The notes: generated by a model from the letters alone, not told the origin. A stretch of 64,000 nucleotides of DNA from Apoda limacodes (GCA_946406115.1 OX291548.1:5382373-5446372); one strand, 5' to 3'. Positions 49,296-60,540 are shown, numbered from the stretch's first letter. Numbers and translations are program-made.

Positions 49296-50131
49296 TGACG
49301 ATATGAAATTTTATGCCTAAATACTTTCGTAATGCAATTATTTATTAAAGGCAAATATTTAAGAAAGGACTCTTATTATACTAGTCACCCCTTTAGGCAA
49401 TAGCAGGAAGTTATCTTTTAGAACATTAAGTTAAATATTTTTTATACATTAGCTGAGATGAAATAATGAGTTATTTTATGAAAGATTTAAATCTTTAGTT
49501 AGCAAAATATAACTACCATTGACTTAAATGTATGGTGTATCAAAGTAAAATATTAAATTTTAGAATAAATTTCTTAGAAGTAGATTACAAGAATGGGTAA
49601 CGAAGACAGACCTTAAACAAACTTACGAATGATATAATACAAATATCAACACATTAAGCTCTTATGTAGTTTTTATAATGCAATCTGAGACATATGGTTT
49701 ACTTAAAAGTTCTATTAGGGTTGCCGATTTTAGAAAATGTTTTAGTCGGTATTTATGTATGTTGCAATATATTTAATGTATTGTATTTGGTATTCAATAG
49801 TATGTTATACATGTACCAATCTACAAAATCTTAAAATACAAAAAGGGATGGTAAGATCTATAGAATATTATCAATCATTTTACAGATTTTGTTATTGAAT
49901 TTATTTAAAAATGGTGATTGTTACCAAATGTAGTTTATAAACGTTATATTACACTAAACAACTCTATGTAAATTAGGATTATGATATCGGTGTTGTGTAG
50001 TATATGTGTATTATGTACATGTCATTGTCATGTAAGTGATTGGTGAGAGGTGAGAAGCAGTTCAAGGTCAATGTCATAAGATCTTAATTTAAATTAATAA
50101 ACGTTTAAATCGTCAAAACTATCATTAGACC
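49296..50131. other. AT-rich non-coding DNA
   Basis: I see no supported feature. Confidence 0.5.
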
Positions 50132-51644
50132 AGTCAAATTAGATACATTTTTAGGCTAAAGAAACATTAATTGGTAGAGTTCTGAATTTTGGTATAGTTG
50201 TTCATTAACCCCTCCCATTGAACATACTAAAAGTCCCCATCGATAGCTGTTGCGCTCTCGCCGCCATCTTGGAAAAAAGGTACCCTTTTTTAGTTTTTGC
50301 TTATATCTCGGCAATTATTGCTGATATGGAAAAAATGTGTATCCAAAAACTATAGGTTATTAAATATCCTATAAAGAAGCTCATACATATAACTGTTGTA
50401 TCTCTAGTATTTTAGCTGTAATCCGGCGTTAAAGAGGAAAATTATTTAATTTTTTGCTGCTGATATACCGTTTGTTTTATGTTTACTCCAAAACGGTTCA
50501 AATATATTTATTAGATTTATTCCGCGAAATTACCAAAAGAGAAAAAGAAAGAAAGAGAGAGATATGGGAGAGTGGGAAGGAGAGAAAAAGGGAAGGGAGG
50601 AAAGAGGCAAATGCATTATGTGACACATGTGTATGGCTGGGTCGGAATGTGTTTTGGGGCCACTTGGTGGGTATAAGTGCCACGAAATAGCCGCGACCAG
50701 CCATCAGCTGCAATACTACCAATAGTGATAGGCTGGAAATACTTGACGAAGCGGTTGAAGCGAAGGTTTCTGTATCTAGCTAGACAGATTTTGCTTTGAA
50801 TTTTTCCCGTTATTATATGTCCCTCTGACTCCTATCCGACAAAGGCGTATTGAAGGAAGCCCTTAAAAGCACTGAGATCACTCTTAACTGGTTTTTATTT
50901 TATGCACTTGCTAATAGTAGCTTGCGAGTGATTGTTGGGTGACAGATTCGATGACCACATCAATATAAAAGATCTAATGAGAGAAATGAGATCTAGCTGT
51001 GGTAAGCTGATTAGTTTAAGAGGTTTCTTGAATTTTTCCCAAGGGTATGTCCCTTGGGACTTTGCTATAACCAATAGATTGTTAGAGCAAAGTTCATAGA
51101 GCGCAAACTTAGGCTTATGTTCTGTAGAAATGTTATGTCAGTACGTCTAGCCCATGGTTGTCATTAACGGCGTAGTTAGTAGCATTCATAATGTTAAAAT
51201 TGAGTTTGTTTATCAGTCTGTTGAGAACCTTACCTTTGTTCTACTCAGGATAGGTGGTTTTTATCGGAATCAGACGCGATGATGATCGGCTGATGGCTAG
51301 TTGGTCTAGCCTATTGGTTATTCTTACTCACCAAGCGGACTCCGCCCTGCTATACACATCATGTCGCATAATGCAACTTTTCAATGTCGGATTGCAGCTA
51401 AAGGATTAGAGATAAAAAAAATATATGTCTCAGCTTATTTAGCTAGGAAATTTAATAAAGTTGCCGAGATATAAGCAAAAAACTGAAAAAGGGTACCTTT
51501 TTTCCAAGATGGCGGCGCGAGCGCAACAGGTATCGATGGGAATTTTAGTATGCACAACGGGAGGTCTTAATGAACATGTACACAAAAATTCAAAACTCTA
51601 CCAATTAATGTTATCTAATTTTCTAATTTGACTGGACTTCATAT
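50132..51644. mobile_element. Element with about 300-bp terminal inverted repeats
   Basis: 50132-50436 and 51373-51644 are inverted copies. Matching blocks include CCAGTCAAATTAGA at the outside, AACATTAATTGGTAGAGTT, TGTTCATTAA, CGCCGCCATCTTGGAAAAAA, GCTTATATCTCGGCAA and TTTAGCTG(T/C)AATCCG at the inside. Between them is a 940-bp interior with a purine-rich tract (50540-50610) and no recognisable transposase. The long TIRs suggest a non-autonomous DNA transposon or fold-back element. I could not fix a target duplication. Confidence 0.8.
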
Positions 51645-51923
51645 TATACTATTTCTTAACCAATATAGGTATTTAACGCTAAGGTATCGAGTGTTTGGAT
51701 TAGATTAGCAACCTTAACATGGAGACTGGAATTTCGTACACAAAAAATTGATACACTACGTCTCACGGGAACATTTCTTTTGTGGTGTGGTTATTCAGAG
51801 TTTGTAAGGCGATCAGTTAAAACTTTATTGTTTTAAGTAAATATTTCCAAATAATAGTAGTTCTTAGATTGGAAATAATAAGTGAGTCTTTTTTTTTATT
51901 ATAAATAATTTTATTTGAATATT

Positions 51924-51934
51924 TAAACTATTTT
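51924..51934. repeat. Target-site duplication, left copy
   Basis: TAAACTATTTT here equals 52518-52528 and brackets the LINE insertion between them, overlapping the start of the poly(T). Confidence 0.8.
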
Positions 51935-52517
51935 TTTTTTTTTTTTTTTTTTATACCACTAAGGTGGCAAACAAGCTTACGGCCCGCCTGATGGTAAGCG
52001 GTCACCGTAGCCTATGGACGCTTGCAACACCAGGGGTATCACTTGCGCGTTGCCGACCCTTCAGAAATCTAATAACTTCTTTCTTGAAGAACTCCATACT
52101 GTAGTCCATGCAGAAAACCTTGGCAGGGAGCTCATTCCACAACTTAAGCGTTCGCGGGAGGAAGTTTCTCTGAAACCGCACTGTACGCGACCATTTAGGT
52201 TCTAAAGTGTGAGAATGAATTCCCTGCCGATGGCGAGCGGTGCGATGGTAGAAAGTAGCCGTGGGCATCATTTCGAACAATTCCTCAGAACACAACCCAT
52301 TGTACAAGCGGTAGAACACACACAGTGAGGCAAAGTCTCTCCTCAGACTTAAGGGCTCGATACCGCAAGTGAGTTTGGGATCGTCGACAATTCTCACAGC
52401 CCGTCGTTGAACCGAGTCAAAAGGGTCAAGCTGGTATCCGGGTGCACCTGCCCAGAGATGGCAGCAGTACTCCATATGGGGCCGAACTTGCGACTTGTAA
52501 AGTAACAACCTTTACAG
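51931..52517 (-). mobile_element. Young 5'-truncated LINE copy with poly(A)
   Basis: On the minus strand this copy starts inside ORF2 near 52517, runs 168 codons to the natural stop (52002), then the family tail and a 22-base A run (T at 51931-51952). An 11-bp target duplication flanks it. The protein part differs from the 1-1685 copy at about 7 of 168 residues, so both are recent. The truncation is typical of target-primed reverse transcription that stopped early. Confidence 0.93.
52002..52508 (-). pseudogene. LINE ORF2 C-terminal fragment
   Basis: The fragment encodes LLYKSQVRPHMEYCCHLW through ASVHRLR, the thumb and C-terminal part of the family RT. The palm with its catalytic aspartates is absent because of the 5' truncation. 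The first codon is TTG and does not mark a true start. Confidence 0.9.
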
Positions 52518-52528
52518 TAAACTATTTT
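52518..52528. repeat. Target-site duplication, right copy
   Basis: TAAACTATTTT matches 51924-51934. Confidence 0.8.
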
Positions 52529-53464
52529 ACAGCAAACTGAGATAGTTGTATCTAGGTCACAGACTCTTATTTTTATAACAGATTTAGGTATATATTAGTG
52601 TAAGTAGTCTAAAATGCTAAATTTCTTCAAATTAAGGTTTGCACAGTTCTTAAATTTCGTATACGTCGATTTTGCTCGTGATTTATATAGTTCAGTGAAA
52701 TAATTTTATTAATAAATTGTGGTGTCACAAATAAATTAACCAAAACAAAAGGTTAATTTACTAATTGATATGTAGTAGAAGTGGGAACTAAAGTTAAACC
52801 AGTCAAATACTAATGTAGCCTACTAAATAAAAAATACAGTAATTGCCATGTGTAAAGTAGGTATCTAAAACGGAATTCGTAGGGTCTTAATATATTTACT
52901 GATCGGCTACTACTGGCGGCTGAAACTTAGCCATCTAGTTCCCACTATACAGAAACAATAGATTTAGCATTCGTATGGTAGGTTTTTTTTTCATGTGTGG
53001 AAGTAGTAAAATTAGGGTTTCTTTGCGTAGAGATGACAGGAAAGTCATAATTTTACCGTTTGTTTTCTCTATCTATAAGTATGAGAGTAATTGCTTTGTT
53101 AAGGTGTTGTTGTTTAGGTATAAGAAAAGAGATCCAGGTTATGTATTTATTTTTAGAAATAGTAATTTTAAATTGAGTATAAAAATGGTTGTAAATTTAG
53201 CTGTTAGGATATTTATTTCTAGATTTTATAATTATTTTGTATGCTATTGTTTGCTATATTACTCTGACGTACCTCTAAAAGATCTCGGTTTACTAATTAT
53301 TAGACACAACGATGATCGGGTTCTATCACTTTTGACGGTCACGCTTGGCCAAATAAATCATTATAAATACGTCAGTATTAATTATTAGATTCTTGTTATT
53401 TATCTCTGTGTGAGTGAGTGCATGTGGATGAGTATTTAAAATATGGTAGGGCTTTACAGTACCT
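52529..53464. other. AT-rich DNA with one longer open frame
   Basis: Apart from the frame at 52975-53388, nothing is supported. Confidence 0.5.
52975..53388 (+). CDS. Hypothetical 137-codon frame, unrecognised
   Basis: The frame begins at ATG 52975 and is rich in Lys, Arg, Phe, Ile and Tyr, with no domain I recognise and no clear signal peptide. It lies between two LINE insertions. Its length is notable in AT-rich DNA where stops are frequent, but codons are A/T-biased like the surroundings. It may well be a chance frame or part of an unknown repeat. Confidence 0.2.
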   Translation: MVGFFFMCGSSKIRVSLRRDDRKVIILPFVFSIYKYESNCFVKVLLFRYKKRDPGYVFIFRNSNFKLSIKMVVNLAVRIFISRFYNYFVCYCLLYYSDVPLKDLGLLIIRHNDDRVLSLLTVTLGQINHYKYVSINY

Positions 53465-54285
53465 ACTTCAAAGTTTTTACCGCCAGCTTCACCATGTCTT
53501 TGGAAATGAATATTGGAAATAAACGGGACTAGAGATGTTAACACCAAGGATCCTAATGTCATGGAAATGGTAAAGGGGATGGATGTTCTGGAATTGTAAT
53601 ACTTCAAAATTATTTGGTTCTCTTAGCGGTGAACACGCAGATTTGTGTCTTCGTTGGGTTGAATCAAACCAAGTTTTCCCGGCCCCAGTCGGAAACCTTG
53701 GACCATGCTATAACAGTATCTTCCGTCAGCGGCGTGAACGACGGCTCGTATGCATCTGATAGACAAAAAGCTAGCCATCCTTTGGCACAAACCTGGACAA
53801 TCCGTAAAATGGCAACTTTGATAGAAGACCCGGTGAAAGAGGACTGAAGGAATATAGCGACTGGCCTATCATTTGATGGATCTGATCAATCTTCCTTTGT
53901 AATACATTTTAGTACATTTTTTTTAGTGCTAGGTTACCGAAAAGGTTTCAATTTATTTGCGAGTATCAAAATATTCCGTATTTTTGATTGCATTGACTTA
54001 GAAGTTTGATTTTTTACAGCTGCAAGGTGCCGTAGACCTAAGTGCGTACAGTGCAGTTTCAGAGAAACTTTCTTTCTCCAACGATTAGGTTGTGGAATGA
54101 ACGATCTGCCAAGGTTTTCTCTTCGGACTACTGTATGGGGTTCTTTAAGAAAGAAGTGATTAGATTTTCGAAAGCTCGACAATGTGCAAGTGGCACTTCC
54201 AGTGTTGCAAGCGTCCGTAGGCTGCGGCAACCGTTTACCATCTTGGGGGTTTGCATTTTTGCCACCGTAGTGGTATCAAAAAATT
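53465..54285 (+). mobile_element. LINE copy with inverted 5' segment (twin-priming structure)
   Basis: 53465-53905 matches the reverse complement of bases about 1075 down to 235 of the first LINE (with two internal gaps, one removing YADD). 54035-54285 matches bases about 1437 to 1680 in direct orientation and ends in the family tail (CCGTAGTGGTATCAAAAAA). The order, inverted segment first and 3' segment second, is that predicted for twin priming. About 130 bases between the parts are unassigned. Flanking target duplications are not clear and the copy is old. Confidence 0.82.
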
Positions 54286-54454
54286 AGATACCTATTTAAA
54301 ATTACGTGTTCTTTGAGATTAAGGCTATGGACAGACATACCGTTGGACAAAACAGTGATCATTGAACGGTTCCGTTTTTTTTTTTTCTGAGGTATAAAAC
54401 AAATAACCAGACTGAAAAACACATAAAATTTAGTTTCTTTGCTTTCAAGAATTT

Positions 54455-54530
54455 ATACCAGACACACCTATTATACCAAACACACACCTATTATACCAGA
54501 CACACACCTATTATACCAGACACACACATA
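54455..54530 (+). repeat. 20-bp tandem repeat, 4 copies
   Basis: Units TTATACCAGACACACACCTA begin at 54453 (short), 54471, 54491 and 54511 with one or two base differences. Confidence 0.9.
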
Positions 54531-54724
54531 TTTTAAAAAAGCTTCATTTAAAAAAAAATATATAACCAAACCATAACAAGGGCGGGTCGTTAGTAATTAT
54601 ATGTAATTATTAGCCAAAGCTAAGTTGGTAACACAATAATTAAAATTTTAGGACTAAGAAGCATCAGTTAATTGAAAATCATTCATCTTGGCTGAATTTG
54701 GCTAGTGACCAAATGGGCGACAGG

Positions 54725-54775
54725 GAGGTGAAATCAATTACGCAAATGGATTTCACGAGCCATCGCACTGATGTT
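54725..54775 (-). repeat. Dispersed repeat family D, copy 3 (partial)
   Basis: ATCAATTACGCAAATGGATT and CACGAGCCATCGC match the centre of the copy at 14337-14467, same strand. Confidence 0.55.
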
Positions 54776-54934
54776 TAAGCTACTTGGTGGAACGAATATG
54801 GTTTCTAAAGCACTGTTAGGCTTTTGCCTATAATATAAATTTTGCTATTTATGTTGTTTCGGACACATGGAATCTTACTAAGGGTCATTAATTGTATAAA
54901 GTCTTGGTTTATTTTTATATTCCCCAAAGGGAAA

Positions 54935-55145
54935 CACACCCACATAATAATGTGAGGGTCATCCTCTTTTCACCAGCCACTACGTCTGTGACAGGTGGTG
55001 AGCCCATCGCCACAACACTGCCTTTGATATCAGTGTATCTGGACTAAGGTGGTGGTTTTATTTGTCCAATATGTCAAATACCAGCTTTACAGTCTAGGAC
55101 TAGGACTAGACCATGGACAGTATAATATACCCCTTTACCAATTCT
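54935..55145 (+). repeat. Dispersed repeat family G, copy 2
   Basis: GGTGGTGAGCCCATCGCCAC, AACACTGCCTTTGATATCAG, TGTATCTGGACTAAGGTGG and GACAGTATAATATACCCC parallel 42365-42560. Confidence 0.6.
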
Positions 55146-55191
55146 AGACAATCTACATATATAAAGTAAGTCAGGATTTGACAATCTATCG

Positions 55192-55405
55192 GTACTAATG
55201 TTATAAATGCGAAAGTTTCTCTTTCTGTCCCTTTGTCGGCTAAACAGCTGAACCTATTTAAAAAAATTGGAATGTCCTTGGGTAAGAACATCGGCTACTT
55301 ACGTGTTAATTAGTTGTTTTACTATGATCAAGGAGATGCCGTAGACATCCCACGCCGACAACTAAATTTAGGGCAGGCAAAGTAGCCAACAAACGCAAGT
55401 ATTAA
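55192..55405 (+). mobile_element. Degenerate Helitron-like element
   Basis: TACTAATGTTATAAATGCGA at the left, GTCGGCTAAACAGCTGAACC inside and CCCACGCCGACAACTAAATT then GCAGGCAAAGTAGCC at the right follow the family order. The termini are mutated. Confidence 0.6.
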
Positions 55406-55594
55406 TAATAAATACAAACACACATGGAAATGTCTGTAGTGAAAATTAGAAACATATTAAAGTATGTTGTATATTCCAAATTAACATCAATTATGCCAAC
55501 TGTAGACGATACAATCGACGCACGATTATCGTTCTAACGATTGAATGTAAAGAAAACGTAACCTTGCAACAAGAAGTCACGCAGTCGAATATCA

Positions 55595-56390
55595 AAACTA
55601 GGGAATGTACTGCCTTGTAAACCTTGTAAATAATTTATCATCTTTGGACGAGACAGCAACAGGTGCAATAACAATAGAACAGCGCTTAAGGTAAGTTTAT
55701 TTGTTTTTTCAATTAAACCAGTTGCTGTTTAGTCTTAAATAATAAATACCGATTATAAACACTGTGCGTTAAAGCCAAGAGCGTTCAGAAACTACTTTTA
55801 ATATTTTTTCTTTTAATTCACGAGACTTCCTCAAGTACCTGAGGAATGTAATACCTTGTAAATAATTCATCATCTTCGGACGAGACAGTAACAGGAATAA
55901 TATTAATCGATCAGCGCTTAATGTAAGTTTATTTAATTTTTCAATTATAACAGTTGCTGTAATGAGCTCAATGATAAATTATGATTATCAACACAGTGCG
56001 CTCGAGCCGGAAGCGTTCAGAATCTACTTTTAATATTTTATCTATAAATTCTCGTGATGTCCTCAGGTACCTAGGAAACCTTACCTTGTAAAAATGCATC
56101 ATCTTCGGACGAGAAAGCAACAGGAATAATATATATCGATCAGCGCTTAAGGTAAGTTTATTTGCTTTTTCAATTAATTACACCAGTTGCTGTCATGTCC
56201 TCAATGATAAATTACAGATTTTAAATATAGTGTGCTAGAGCCATGAGCGTTCAGAAACTATGTTTGATATTTTTTTTTTTAAATTACGTGACGTCCAGGT
56301 ACCTAGGGAAGAATGTACTTCTAAATTAATTATCATCTTCGGACGAGACAGCAACAGGTATTATATCAATCGAACAGCGCTTAATTGTTT
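55595..56390 (+). repeat. 230-bp tandem repeat, about 3.4 copies
   Basis: The marker CATCTTCGGACGAGAC lies at 55639, 55871, 56100 and 56334, giving periods of 232, 229 and 234 bp. Other shared blocks are CAGCGCTTAAGGTAAGTTTA, TTTCAATTA, GTTGCTGT and GAGCGTTCAGAA. The last copy ends after CAGCGCTTAATTG. It is a minor satellite-like array with no obvious coding function. Confidence 0.9.
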
Positions 56391-56728
56391 GATTTCTCTA
56401 TTGTGTCTTCCTATGTTGATGTGTTACTCACTTCTTTTAACGCGGAACTAAAGTTATTTGCAGAAAAGAGTTTGTTACCAACATGTGATAAGGGCGTTTA
56501 TTAAGCCACTGGTTACTTAGTAATAAAAACCGTAAAGATAATAATAGTAAATTTTTCGACACTTGTTTTAATAATTACTGTTTTACATGTTCTGAAATAT
56601 ATTTTTTTTTACAATTAAGACGGACGTAACGTGACGAACAAACGGAAAGTTAGAAACACACATGGTAGGTTATAGTAAGTAAATATTCATTAAAGGATGT
56701 GGTGACGACACTATTTGTTTATAAACCT

Positions 56729-57337
56729 TTAATGTAAAACCTTTATGTTTGACGACCAAGGACTCAACGTTTCCATTGCAAGCACCACCAACTCGTAATT
56801 ATTACTCATTAATGAAGAAAATTTGCGACGCTTGTGTAACTGTGCTTGTTCGGCTGCAGCGCCGGCCCTAACAGAAGTATTCTGGACGTAAGAAGGAGCA
56901 AGTGTGTCATTACACGTATAATTCCATACCAAAGTACATCCCAAACTCCACAGTACTAGTGTTGCGCCATCTGGCCATCTTCTCTCGTCTCTTAACATGC
57001 CAGATGGTTCCAATATTGCAGGAATGGAAGCAGTAGCAAGAGATCTGTGAATTAAATCATGAATAGTCCCGTGCAGGTAAAAGCGGCCAGCGCTCTTTGT
57101 ACAAGAGAGTCCATGATATCCTAATTCTTTCACAGATTTACCACAAACACACAAATGAGAGTTACAAATTTTAATGCCAAGACGTAAAGCAATTGCGATT
57201 CGTAACGCATTGGCATCAATTAGAGTACTTAAATTGGGGGACGGAAGAGGGTGCATCCAGTGATCCGATTCTTTTTCTGAAATAGCTATTAGGCGAACTC
57301 TGTCCTTAACATTTCCACAACCTTGTAAACAAAGCAA
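56729..57337 (-). pseudogene. C-terminal CCHC plus restriction-like endonuclease part
   Basis: The 202-codon stretch has CVCGKSVKELGYHGLSC (residues 63-79; Cys63, Cys65, His75, Cys79, a compact zinc-binding arrangement). It then has LEPSGMLRDERRWPDG (109-124) and LVWNYTCNDTLAPSY (136-150). In the family as I recall it these read RPDG ... WD.T, forming a PD-(D/E)XK-type nuclease, so Trp121 and Asn139 here are probable damaging changes. AGAAAEQAQLHKRRKF follows. It starts with TTG, so the start is not genuine; homology ends abruptly at 57340. Confidence 0.68.
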
Positions 57338-58090
57338 TTTTAACTAATTTTAACGAAGGAAAATGACCCGAGCGAGACGCTTTAAAGTACAACCACCGGC
57401 CGTCGGACGTATACCACCGTCTTTTTTATTTAAGGCGATTAAGTTAGCCCCATATAAAGTCGGGGCTAGTTCTGATGTGACGTTCCCAGACTACATCAAG
57501 TTTATTAAGATAGTTTTTTCGTTAAGCAGTAATCTTCCCGGATCACCATGAAAGGGACCAATAAGATCCTTTTAATGTTGTGCACTAATTGCATCTAAAC
57601 CACTAGCTGCACTATTTGCAAAAAATAAAATCGCCTTATAAGTGGCTTCTTCAGGTACTGAAAGATATTGTTGGGTACAGCACGGTGGATTTGGACATAG
57701 TGTTGGGTTAGAAGGTGAAGGATGTTTTTTTGTAAATCTGAGATAGTCTCTTAAGAGTCACTAGAAAATAGTTATCTTGCTGCACCTTTAATATTGCCAT
57801 CTGACAGTTTACTCTCTATACTTTTGATAACTGATGACTCATGTATTTGTGATCAAATATGACAAGTTTCTAGAATGCAATAAAAAATATTATTTTCTTT
57901 TAGTTTTGCAGTTAACGATTTCTTCGTATTATCTTTTTTAACATGAAGAACAGAGTAAGCGAAAGTAAATAATTTCTCCTTTGAATCACAAGAATTTCTT
58001 CAATAACTTCAGCCACACAATCCGCTAGAGATTGAGCCACTGATGCACGCGACCCACGAGGTATTCTTCTTATAATACAAATTTTAATCT
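56729..58090 (-). mobile_element. Decayed retroelement with CCHC knuckle and RLE-like domain
   Basis: Read on the minus strand in several frames, the order is: IPRGSRASVAQSLADC (58075), a middle part (SKVxSDGNIKGAA near 57820), HPSPSNPTLCPNPPCC (57720), YKAILFFANSAASGLDA (57630), then LYGANLIALNKKDGGIRP (57440). Next comes a junction at about 57345 and the 202-codon C-terminal part. This order resembles an invertebrate RT family that combines a KKDGGIRPIA RT motif with a C-terminal zinc knuckle and PD-(D/E)XK nuclease. The central RT palm is deleted at the junction. Stops and shifts show that it is dead. Family name is not certain. Confidence 0.65.
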
Positions 58091-60470
58091 TAAGAGTTGC
58101 TTAATTTTTATAATCAAAATTAATGTTTGAAGTCAAATGATCTGATGTTTTATAAAGACATGAATCGTGGTTTTGCGATATTAGAATATCAGAACGAACA
58201 TCTCGCCGCCTGCTGCTATAAAGAGAGATACCAGATTGTCTCATGTATAATTTTTGTCTTCACAAATGGGATATTCAAGCAAATCATCATTTGGTGTTGA
58301 TAAAAAATAACTGAATGTAAAAACTACCTAATTAGTACGATCAGTTACAGTATTTAAAAAATCAAATAAACAGAATTCATTACAAATAACAAAAATATTT
58401 ACGATAATCTATATAACGATAATTCTAGAAGCCTTGACTGACCTTTTTTGTAGTTACATAGATATCCATAGTATAAAGATTTCAAACATTAAACAGATAT
58501 AAAAAATAGTACTAAAAATTCTAAATATTCTACAAAAATTATAATTTGTAAAATATATAATTACACAATACTCAATAAATTATTTTAGTGTTTTCTAGAC
58601 AAGAATGATGCCTGTCAGTGATTTTTTAAATAAAACCTGCTCGTTAATACACACTGTGATTGGCCGACGTTCTGATGTGCATGAATGGATGCTCAATGTA
58701 ATGTTTTCATTGGTCAGCAAAAGTAAATAAAGTCCTAGCTGATTGATGTCAAAATATTGATTGACGACTCGACAAGTCCTTAGGTAAATCAAGATAGGAC
58801 TCTTCTCCAACGGTACGAAAAAACAAACCGTTTATAGTGTAATTAATCGCATTTTTTGCTTGTAAAAATAATTCTTTAGTAAAAAATATTATTATTTACA
58901 AGGCTGACACAATCGCGTGTCGGTCACTTGTCAATCTTCTTAGTTATTAAGTTAAATGACATTATTGTAGAAAATTTTAATAGTATTGAATAAATTTAAA
59001 TCAAAAACGAATCTTAAAGTATGATATCAGATCTAAGTTAAAAAACACTCAGAATCCCCTTTGAGTGTGCACTGCGGGCGTTAAGGGCGCCTCATTAATT
59101 TTATAAAAGCTTCCCCTTTGTGAAGACTTGTATCGAAATCATTTTATTTGAACAATATTCCCACTATAAAATAAACGTTTGTAGGTACGTTTTTAAATAC
59201 GAGTAATCGGAGAATTTATGTAGTTCTTTTAGTATTTTTTTCACTACTAAAATTTATTCCGTTCCAATAGGAATCATTAAAGCCTTACTTCTTATTAAAA
59301 GTCCCAAGAGTTTAAGCTGATCGTTAGTTATTATTAAGATAGTTCATTCCGTCTTTAATACATAAATTTGGTTACTTATGTCAAACTATTCAATAAACTG
59401 TGCTTTTATATGTCGATAATTCATTGAGTGTCTTCTTTTAAGCATATATCTGGTTACATTTATTTAAGTATTAAATTATTTATTTGAAAGCGATAAAGGG
59501 AATTTCAAATAGATAGATACATTATAAGAAAGGTGATTTGAAATAACAGTTAAGAACTTACTTTTTCCTGACGGGTCTCAGATATAAAAATGTCTACAAG
59601 AAAATTTAATTGCTTATAATTTTTGTTCGTTACTAATTAATTATAACCTAAACTCAAAACTTGTGCTTTGATGATATATATTTAAGTCTCTTTTTTACTG
59701 GCTCAACCGACAAATGTAGTTTCGCTATTATTCCATCTCCCTCATATATATTTTATAACCTACGTCCATCTAAAATAATGTATCATTCGAATAAAAAAAC
59801 ATTTATTTAAATAGGTGCAGTCGGTCTGGAGATTTACCCTTCACATATAAACAAACTTCCAAAACCCGCTCTCTCTATTTATATATTTCTAAGTGTAGAT
59901 TGCCATCTTCACGAAATTATGAAGTGTGCCGCAAAAAAGGCGAATAGTTTATTTTATTTTAAGACCATTTAGTGATTAGTAACAACATTATTCTTCATCA
60001 TAACAAGACATAAACTTACAAAAAATCACTATGGCCTAAATAGCCTAAACAGTAAATCAATGCTATTTTACCTTAAAATCCTCAACTGCAGCTGAACAAC
60101 AAAAGAAAAATGGAATTCTCATCACGGACGGCATAAGCAATAAACTCGCAATTTTCCGGAGTTTTTTTTTTTCTTTTAATTTGATCAAACAGGTCAGTTT
60201 CTACGGTTTAAGACTAGCATCGCGGCTTTATCTAGGAGAGAAGCGGGTGTTCCGCATGAAAATAATACCTTTTTTTTATTTATGACAAAAATTTGCAGCA
60301 GATTAGTGGTTTTAAGAGACAATAATTTTTTGGCATTTGACTGTTCCATTCGCGTAAGGTTTATTTTTTACTTCTAAGTGCGGTTTTGAAGGTGGCGTAA
60401 AGTTTTAATATTTATTTTTAAATTTTTAAGGGTGGGCATAGTGTGAGTTATGCCGGGTTGTAACCGACCA
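58091..60470. other. AT-rich non-coding DNA
   Basis: 58590-58800 contains ATTGGCCGACGTTC and CATTGGTCAGC, perhaps parts of a small element, but no ends are found. 59043-59065 has a short hairpin (CACTCAGAATCCCCTTTGAG). Confidence 0.4.
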
Positions 60471-60473
60471 TGG

Positions 60474-60540
60474 GTTACGGTGACCGTTTAGCATCAGACG
60501 GGCAATCTAGGTACTTGTTCACATCCACCACTACATCTAT
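60474..60540 (+). mobile_element. LINE tail scrap
   Basis: GGTTACGGTGACCGTTTAGC, ATCAGACGGGC and CATCCACCACTA resemble the 3' tail of the 1-1685 family after its stop codon. Confidence 0.45.

Noticed and set aside
50930..51040. RT-thumb-like peptide (FDDHINIKDLMREMRSSCGK) inside the long-TIR element
   Set aside because: The similarity is short and no other RT block is nearby, so a nested LINE is not supported.
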